Source: Candidatus Latescibacterota bacterium
Lineage (GTDB): Bacteria > Latescibacterota > UBA2968 > GCA-2709665
Assembly (NCBI GenBank): GCA_012271065.1
Contig: JAAXHE010000152.1
Coordinates: forward strand, 1 to 31,011
Reading direction: 5' to 3'
Length of the DNA: 31,011 nucleotides
A program made the translations under genes and the position numbers. Position 1 is the first letter of the stretch; each line of letters starts with the position of its first letter. Of the stretch, positions 26,412-31,011 are shown one piece after another. The notes beneath the pieces are model-generated. The model ran no database searches and was not told the DNA's origin. It saw only the letters and a program-made list of their open reading frames with translations.

Positions 26412-28298
26412 TCAGTCCGCCGTCCGGAAGGCGGATGGTCGTACCAGGAGCCGGGCGCCCACCCTGAGGCTTGCGGGTTTCCGGATACGGTTCCATTTCT
26501 TCAGGTCGTTGACGCGGATGCGAAAACTGCGGGCAATGTCCCAGAGTGTATCCCCCGGCTGCACAACATAAAAGCTGCCGCGATGCAGGTCTGAAGGATT
26601 GGCCAGGGCAACCTGAGGAGCGTCACTTCTCCAGATTACCAGACGGTCTCCTGGCGTAATATGCTTCCCGACGTTGTTCCACGCCCGGATCTGACGTGGC
26701 GTGACGCCATACCTGCGTCCGATACCCCACAGGGTGTCCCCCTTCCTGACACGGTGCGCGATTTTCCTGTGGGTGTCCGGATCGGGCGCCGCGTCCACGC
26801 GCGCGAGGTTCCTTGCCGCACGACTGGATTTGCCACTCGGAAAGATCGGGATCTTCAACAGCGTGCCCACGCGCAGACGTCTTGGATTCCTAATGTTGTT
26901 GGCCTCGAGCACCGTGCGAGTTGGAACGCCCCAGTCACGCGCGATGCCGCCGGGGGTTTCTCCCCGGCGCACTCGATGTTCGGCCAGCTGGACTTTCCGG
27001 CTGGCGGGAATTCGGGCGAATCTGGCCTTGAACCTGCCGGCGGTACCCGCGGGAATTCTAAGTTTATAAGGTCCGCGCAACGAAGGCGGCGTGTAACCTG
27101 AACGGAGCTCGGGATTGAGACTGCGCATTCGCGCGTAAGTGGTTCCCGCGCATTCGGCGGCCACCCGAAGGTGGACGTACTCCGATACAGGTACCACATC
27201 GTACTTTGGTGGAACCTGATAGACGACGTCATGAAAACCGAACCACTCCGGGTCTCTGGAGATAATCAGGGCCGCCATAAACCGCGGCACGTGCCTGCGT
27301 GTTTCGCGTGGAAGGCCCTTCAACTTCCAGAAATCGTTCGTGCCCGAACGCCTGATTATGCGTTCCAGACGACCCTGCCCGCAGTTATATGCCGCAATGA
27401 CAAGGCGCCAGTCGCCGAACAACCCGTAAAGGTGCTGAATATGCCTGATTGCCGCGCGCGTGGATTTGTCGGGGTCACGGCGTTCGTCGATCCAGCCGTT
27501 GTTCTTGAGACCGTAAAGCCGCGCCGTGCCACTCACAAACTGCCAGATACCGGCGGCCCTGGCCCGTGAATAGGCTCTCGGGTTAAAGCCGCTTTCGATC
27601 ATTGCCTTATAGACGAGGTCCTCGGGCAAACCCGCTCTACGCAGGGAACTGCGAATCATCGGTTCATAGAGAGTTGAACGGGAAAGCCAGGCCTTGAAGG
27701 CCTTCCGGGCGGTCGTCTGGAAATAACGGATAGTCTTGACGACCTCGGCGTTGTAGTCCACCGGAATGTCGGCGGAACCTGCCAGTTTGCGCACATAGAG
27801 ATCTTTGTAATGAACATCATCGCGCAAGCGAGGAACGAGGCCGTCGGGAATGGCGTCGATCAGCCGCGCCATAACGGAATTCGGCCGCACGAGCGCGGAC
27901 GGCGGGAGCATCTCCCGATAGCGCTTGAGTGTAACGCTGAGCAATTCGAGGTGGCGCGCCGGCGGCAGGGATCCGGTGACCGTGGAATCGGTGAGCAGAA
28001 TGCATACGCGTTCCACGGATATCGCCGTGCTGTTCCGGCGAACCTCGTCAAGTGTGTCCAGGGCTCGCCGAAGTCGTTCGTGGTCCGTACGAGGACGTAC
28101 TGTTCTGACCGCCGGGGAATCCGCGGCGGTCGCCGTGGGCCCGGCGGCTTGCGCCGGCGCTTCCGCTTCGGGAAACGTTGAAACCTGTTTCGTGGTCGAA
28201 CATCCCGAAAGCAGCAACGCCAGTAGAAGGCTGAAATGCGCGACGCCATGGTTCAGCGGACGTACTCTCATCTGGACATTCTGGAAATTTCGATCCAT
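26412..28298 (-). CDS. mltD: MltD-like lytic transglycosylase lipoprotein with three LysM domains
   Basis: About 628 residues from the ATG at 28298 (GGTGG eight bases upstream); an ATG at 28271 and a TTG at 28349 are alternatives. The N terminus is a lipoprotein signal with lipobox LLLSGCS. After a linker and a helical region comes a soluble-lytic-transglycosylase domain with catalytic Glu in VYKAMIESGFNPRAYSRA, then GIWQFVSGTARLYGL and LVIAAYNCGQGRLERII, all typical for MltD. Three LysM peptidoglycan-binding domains end the protein (HRVRRGETPGGIARDWGV, HRVRKGDTLWGIGRRYGV and YVVQPGDTLWDIARSFRI). It cleaves murein glycan, forming 1,6-anhydro-MurNAc, at the outer membrane or periplasm. It precedes mreD by 19 bp. 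Confidence 0.94.
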   Translation of the reverse strand: MDRNFQNVQMRVRPLNHGVAHFSLLLALLLSGCSTTKQVSTFPEAEAPAQAAGPTATAADSPAVRTVRPRTDHERLRRALDTLDEVRRNSTAISVERVCILLTDSTVTGSLPPARHLELLSVTLKRYREMLPPSALVRPNSVMARLIDAIPDGLVPRLRDDVHYKDLYVRKLAGSADIPVDYNAEVVKTIRYFQTTARKAFKAWLSRSTLYEPMIRSSLRRAGLPEDLVYKAMIESGFNPRAYSRARAAGIWQFVSGTARLYGLKNNGWIDERRDPDKSTRAAIRHIQHLYGLFGDWRLVIAAYNCGQGRLERIIRRSGTNDFWKLKGLPRETRRHVPRFMAALIISRDPEWFGFHDVVYQVPPKYDVVPVSEYVHLRVAAECAGTTYARMRSLNPELRSGYTPPSLRGPYKLRIPAGTAGRFKARFARIPASRKVQLAEHRVRRGETPGGIARDWGVPTRTVLEANNIRNPRRLRVGTLLKIPIFPSGKSSRAARNLARVDAAPDPDTHRKIAHRVRKGDTLWGIGRRYGVTPRQIRAWNNVGKHITPGDRLVIWRSDAPQVALANPSDLHRGSFYVVQPGDTLWDIARSFRIRVNDLKKWNRIRKPASLRVGARLLVRPSAFRTAD

Positions 28299-28411
28299 AA
28301 ACACGGCCACCGGAGACTCCGATGAACGAGTAGCGGACCGGTCGCGCAAAGCAGGCCTGCATTCGCGGCGGCCACCACAACATGACCGCTCGCGGTCATC
28401 CCCGTACGCGT

Positions 28412-29194
28412 TCAGTTGTCGGTTGTCTGTTCTGTGGATGTTTCTATGTGTGTCCGGACTACAAAAGGTGTATCGTATCCGTAAGTCTGCAGCCTTTCCG
28501 TGAACCCTTCCGCGGCTTCCCGCGTACGGAAGTTTCCAATCCGCACCTTGAAGTACGGAGGCTCGGATTCTATGTAAATGTCGTCCTGTCCCAGGGTGTC
28601 CCGGACGTTGGCCATCTCGCTCTCAGCCGCAGCGCGGTTCGACGCCGCAAAGACTTGAACGCGGAATCCGACCACCGGTTCCGGCCCGTAAACCGCGGCG
28701 CGAGGGAGTTCGATCCGGGTTCGCACAATAAATGCTTCAGGGTACCCCTGGCTCTTGGCCCGCCGGCGCAACGCTTCGACCTCTGCCGCGGCACGGCCGT
28801 TTCCGGCCTGTATTTTATACAGACCCGTGTCCGGATCGCGGTAGATATGTACTGGAGCGCCCAATATTGCTGCCGCCTCGTCCTTGACGGTCGCGGCGCG
28901 GTCCGGACTGGATACCACCGCAATCTGCACGCGATATCCGTCTACGTTAACGAAGGTTGGAACGGGCGCGTCAGTCTGATCGACCCGGGGTGTCTCTGCC
29001 CCCGCAGGCGGTTTCAGCAGGAAGTCGTCGTCGTCGAGTCGTTGCGGATCGAAATCCTCGTTAACGACTACTGACGGGGGAGCGATCCTCCGGCCTGGAG
29101 TCGCGCACGCGGCCAGTAAAACCAGCACCACACACCGGAAGAGAAATGGCAATATTCGTGAAATCGAACAGGACACGGCCAACCGTCGCAACAT
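28412..29194 (-). CDS. Lipoprotein with two SPOR domains
   Basis: 260 residues. The signal sequence ends with the lipobox VLLAACAT, so it is a lipoprotein. Two SPOR-type repeats follow: one around YRVQIAVVSSPDRAATV...YKIQAGN and one around FRVQVFAASNRAAAESEMANV with YFKVRIGNF and YDTPFVVRT. SPOR domains bind glycan strands stripped of stem peptides at division sites or during remodelling. It is the first gene after the promoter at 29225-29253 and probably leads the operon with the transglycosylase, mreD, mrdA and rodA. RlpA-like enzymes also have SPOR domains, but no catalytic double-psi barrel is present here, so it is a binding protein. Confidence 0.92.
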   Translation of the reverse strand: MLRRLAVSCSISRILPFLFRCVVLVLLAACATPGRRIAPPSVVVNEDFDPQRLDDDDFLLKPPAGAETPRVDQTDAPVPTFVNVDGYRVQIAVVSSPDRAATVKDEAAAILGAPVHIYRDPDTGLYKIQAGNGRAAAEVEALRRRAKSQGYPEAFIVRTRIELPRAAVYGPEPVVGFRVQVFAASNRAAAESEMANVRDTLGQDDIYIESEPPYFKVRIGNFRTREAAEGFTERLQTYGYDTPFVVRTHIETSTEQTTDN

Positions 29195-29224
29195 CTTGTT
29201 ATCGTGAATAATATATCATACCAT

Positions 29225-29253
29225 ATATTACGTCACAAACCCGACTTTGTCAA
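29225..29253 (-). promoter_or_regulatory. Sigma70-type promoter for the envelope-elongation operon
   Basis: On the minus strand TTGACA (29253-29248, perfect), a 17-bp spacer and TAATAT (29230-29225, 4/6), followed by an A/T-rich leader of about 30-40 bases before the ATG at 29194. The surrounding A/T richness stands out from the GC-rich genes. Confidence 0.7.
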
Positions 29254-29435
29254 TAGGTTAAGCGTCGTTATTGGCGGGAAATAAGGCATTTAGACTGCTT
29301 TTTCGTTTCTCCGCAACGGGATCGCTGTTTTCTGTTCCAGCAGGCGCCGTGAATCGGCTATCGTGAAGTCCGGAAACCTGCCGGATTGGGATGTCGAGAC
29401 CGCCGTAGAGAGTCGCGAAGAGCTACAGTCGTTTG

Positions 29436-30482
29436 TCAAGCCCGCAGGGCCAGAATAAGGACCCACATGGACGGTTTGCCCACGGTATAAGTCCTTAGTG
29501 GACACAGCCGGCCGCTGTGTTCATCAATCCGGTATGATGCCAGTCTGCCGGACTCCTGGCCGCCCGCATAGAGAAAATTTCCCGTGGGGTCGATCCCGAA
29601 TGCTCTGGGCACCGGTTCCGTGCGCTGAATGCCGATACCCGTGAGACGGCCCGTCCCGTCAACCGCAAAACACGCAATGCTGTCGTGGCCCCGGTTGGAA
29701 ACATAAAGAAAGCTGCCCGACGGGTGGATGTGGATCTGCGCGCAGGTGTTTTCACCGCCGAAGCCCTCAGGCAGGGTGGACAGTGTCTGCACAGGTTCAA
29801 GTACCCCAGATGAGGCGTCGAGCGAATATGCGGTTACACTGCTGCCCTGTTCATTGGATGCGTAAACCACATCCAGCTCAGGATGGAACGCCAGGTGCCG
29901 GGGACCCACATCGGGTTCGTGGGACGTCCGTGAGACCTCACGGAGCGTGCCCGCGTCCTCGTCGAAACGGAATCCTATAATGGTGTTGGATTCTCCCACG
30001 TGCGGCAAAAATGCAAGACGGTTCGACGGGTCCGTCAGAATGAAGTGGGCTTTCGGCAACGTAATGGTCGAGTCGACGGGCGATTCGCTCAATGTCCCGT
30101 CTTGCCGGATGGCGTGTACATACGCCATCCCTCCGCCATAGGAAGCGGAGAGCAGAAAGCGTCCCTTTCGATCCACACTCAGATAACACGCGTCGGCATC
30201 CACGGAAACCGAGCCCAGCAGGGTAACGCCGCCTGTGCCTGCATCGAGCGAGTAGGCTGAGATCTCGCGAGCGCCGCGCCTGCTCAGATACAGGTATCCT
30301 CGACCCGGATCGACGGCAAGCGGTCCGGGCCCGCCTTCGGCGGGGATGCTGTATTCGAAGTCCAGATCGCCGGTGTCCGGATCCATCCGGAACTTCAGAA
30401 TTCTGTCTTCGCTGGAAACGGTGATGTACGCATGGTAGTTCATCGTGTATCCGTTCGATGACGGGTATCGATGGTCGCTCAT
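29436..30482 (-). CDS. Lactonase-family seven-bladed propeller protein (6-phosphogluconolactonase/YbhE-like)
   Basis: About 348 residues from the ATG at 30482; an upstream GTG (30521) and an internal ATG (30443) are alternatives and no site has a strong ribosome signal. Repeats such as HAYITVSSEDRILKFRMDPDTG, 'LYLSRRGAREISAYSLDAGTG', DVGPRHLAFHPELDVVYASNEQGSSVTAYSLD, 'QIHIHPSGSFLYVSNRGHDSI' and 'RAFGIDPTGNFLYAGGQESGRLASYRID' are those of the lactonase family (Pgl-type). Members hydrolyse 6-phosphogluconolactone in the pentose phosphate pathway or act on other lactones. The residue pairs GPRHLAFHP and 'GRLxxY' are present. No export signal is seen, so cytoplasmic is likely. It stands alone, 241 bp upstream of the elongation operon on the same strand. 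Confidence 0.9.
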   Translation of the reverse strand: MSDHRYPSSNGYTMNYHAYITVSSEDRILKFRMDPDTGDLDFEYSIPAEGGPGPLAVDPGRGYLYLSRRGAREISAYSLDAGTGGVTLLGSVSVDADACYLSVDRKGRFLLSASYGGGMAYVHAIRQDGTLSESPVDSTITLPKAHFILTDPSNRLAFLPHVGESNTIIGFRFDEDAGTLREVSRTSHEPDVGPRHLAFHPELDVVYASNEQGSSVTAYSLDASSGVLEPVQTLSTLPEGFGGENTCAQIHIHPSGSFLYVSNRGHDSIACFAVDGTGRLTGIGIQRTEPVPRAFGIDPTGNFLYAGGQESGRLASYRIDEHSGRLCPLRTYTVGKPSMWVLILALRA

Positions 30483-30568
30483 TTTTTCTTTCGCAGGAAT
30501 GGAGAACGGCGGGATGAGCACGGCTTCGTTCTGCCTCCAGCGGGATCTATTAATCTGATTTCCGACAA

Positions 30569-30596
30569 TTATAATTCGCCTGAATCAAGCGCGCAA
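30569..30596 (-). promoter_or_regulatory. Candidate promoter of the lactonase gene
   Basis: Minus strand TTGCGC (30596-30591, 3/6) and perfect TATAAT (30574-30569) with a 16-base spacer; transcription would start near 30562, about 80 bases before the chosen ATG. The -10 is within the palindrome aattataatt, so it also reads as TATAAT on the plus strand. Confidence 0.4.
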
Positions 30597-30644
30597 GTGT
30601 TTTCTGTATCGGTATTTAGACCGAATCCCGGTTGCCGGCTATCG

Positions 30645-30683
30645 CCCGTCGTCGAGGTTATCTCGACAACGGGTTTTTTGTTT
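30645..30683 (+). terminator. Orphan rho-independent terminator on the plus strand
   Basis: A 12-bp stem with one mismatch (30645-30656 with 30662-30673) with a short gttat loop, followed directly by six T residues (30674-30679), g and ttt. It is oriented to stop plus-strand transcription, yet no plus-strand gene lies between the lactonase start and this site. Confidence 0.75.
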
Positions 30684-31011
30684 GTCTTCGGCGTCCACCT
30701 TGCCCGTCGGCCGCGCTGGGGGTCAGCCACTATCGGTCGACCGGAAGTTGATCCGCCGGCAATTCCTCGGGTTCGCGGGTGTCCGTCCGGCGGCCCGCTC
30801 GCGTTGGCTGCCGACGGATTGGGTTGAAATCACCTCGGGATTTGGCTAATTTCCATACGTGAAGACCAGCGGAAAAGCTATCGGCGATCTCCAGTCATAT
30901 AGATGTAGTAAGAAGAAAACCGGATTCAAGATCCACATCTCCCCAAATGCCCTGCCTACGGCGTGTTCCTTGAAAAACGGGGAAGACGTGAGACGGGAGA
31001 GGGTAGAGAAC
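30684..31011. other. Gene-free window end
   Basis: I see no open frame with coding character, RNA gene or long repeat here. Near the end, 30982-31000 (gaagacgtgagacgggaga) resembles short GAGACG-rich segments at 7354-7369 and 7423-7445, described among the findings. Confidence 0.4.

Noticed and set aside
29290..29435. Possible short gene or lactonase extension between the lactonase stop and the SPOR promoter
   Set aside because: The minus-strand frame here is a continuation of a shadow frame of the lactonase gene, with no own start signal.
1..31011. CRISPR arrays, tRNA or rRNA genes, transposase genes or phage genes
   Set aside because: None was seen on reading both strands; no regularly spaced repeats, cloverleaf-like segments or transposase motifs were recognised.

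Overview
This is a dense bacterial chromosomal segment (roughly high-50s % GC, strong GC bias at third codon positions) dominated by housekeeping genes. No rRNA, tRNA, CRISPR array, insertion sequence or phage gene was recognised. The best guess for the host is a Gram-negative-type lineage near the FCB-group or candidate phyla such as Latescibacterota or Poribacteria. The hints are a sulfatase-modifying-factor-type domain, an exported dockerin-plus-propeller protein, SPOR and LysM envelope lipoproteins and a fused GlyQS. This is inference from gene content only; no marker phylogeny was run.

Layout. Positions 1-2913 (+): the end of an FGE/SUMF1-domain protein, a HEAT-repeat lipoprotein and an exported dockerin/Vgb-like propeller protein. 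3005-8459 (+): a promoter, then an iron/polyamine-type ABC importer (binding protein with an extra C-terminal membrane helix, ATPase, fused two-domain permease), followed by an unrecognised membrane-anchored protein and a strong terminator shared with the opposite strand. 8520-13848 (-): a short DUF5069-type gene with an in-frame TGA, then rsmD, a fused glycyl-tRNA synthetase and a DUF4432 aldose-epimerase-like gene. 14067-17363 (+): a promoter, then a Mur-ligase (MurC/Mpl-like), an LD-carboxypeptidase and an M48 metalloprotease, a likely murein recycling and envelope quality-control operon. 17391-18671 (-): aroA. 18948-22550 (+): a promoter and dnaE, then a 20-bp-stem terminator. 22690-29253 (-): an envelope-elongation cluster transcribed as SPOR lipoprotein, MltD-like lytic transglycosylase, mreD, mrdA (PBP2), rodA, with a good sigma70 promoter at its head. 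29436-30482 (-): a lactonase-family propeller protein. 30522-31011: a gene-free end with an orphan rho-independent terminator.

The most interesting feature is the 92-codon gene at 8798-8520 (-). It has its own promoter-like sequence, an ideal Shine-Dalgarno, uninterrupted coding character on both sides, and a single in-frame TGA exactly where DUF5069 proteins usually carry a Cys-Pro (YPCP-type motif). Immediately 3' of the TGA the RNA can fold into a hairpin whose apical loop lies 19 nt downstream and contains G, the expected geometry of a bacterial SECIS. I propose this is a selenoprotein (Sec47). A TGC-to-TGA nonsense mutation is the main alternative.
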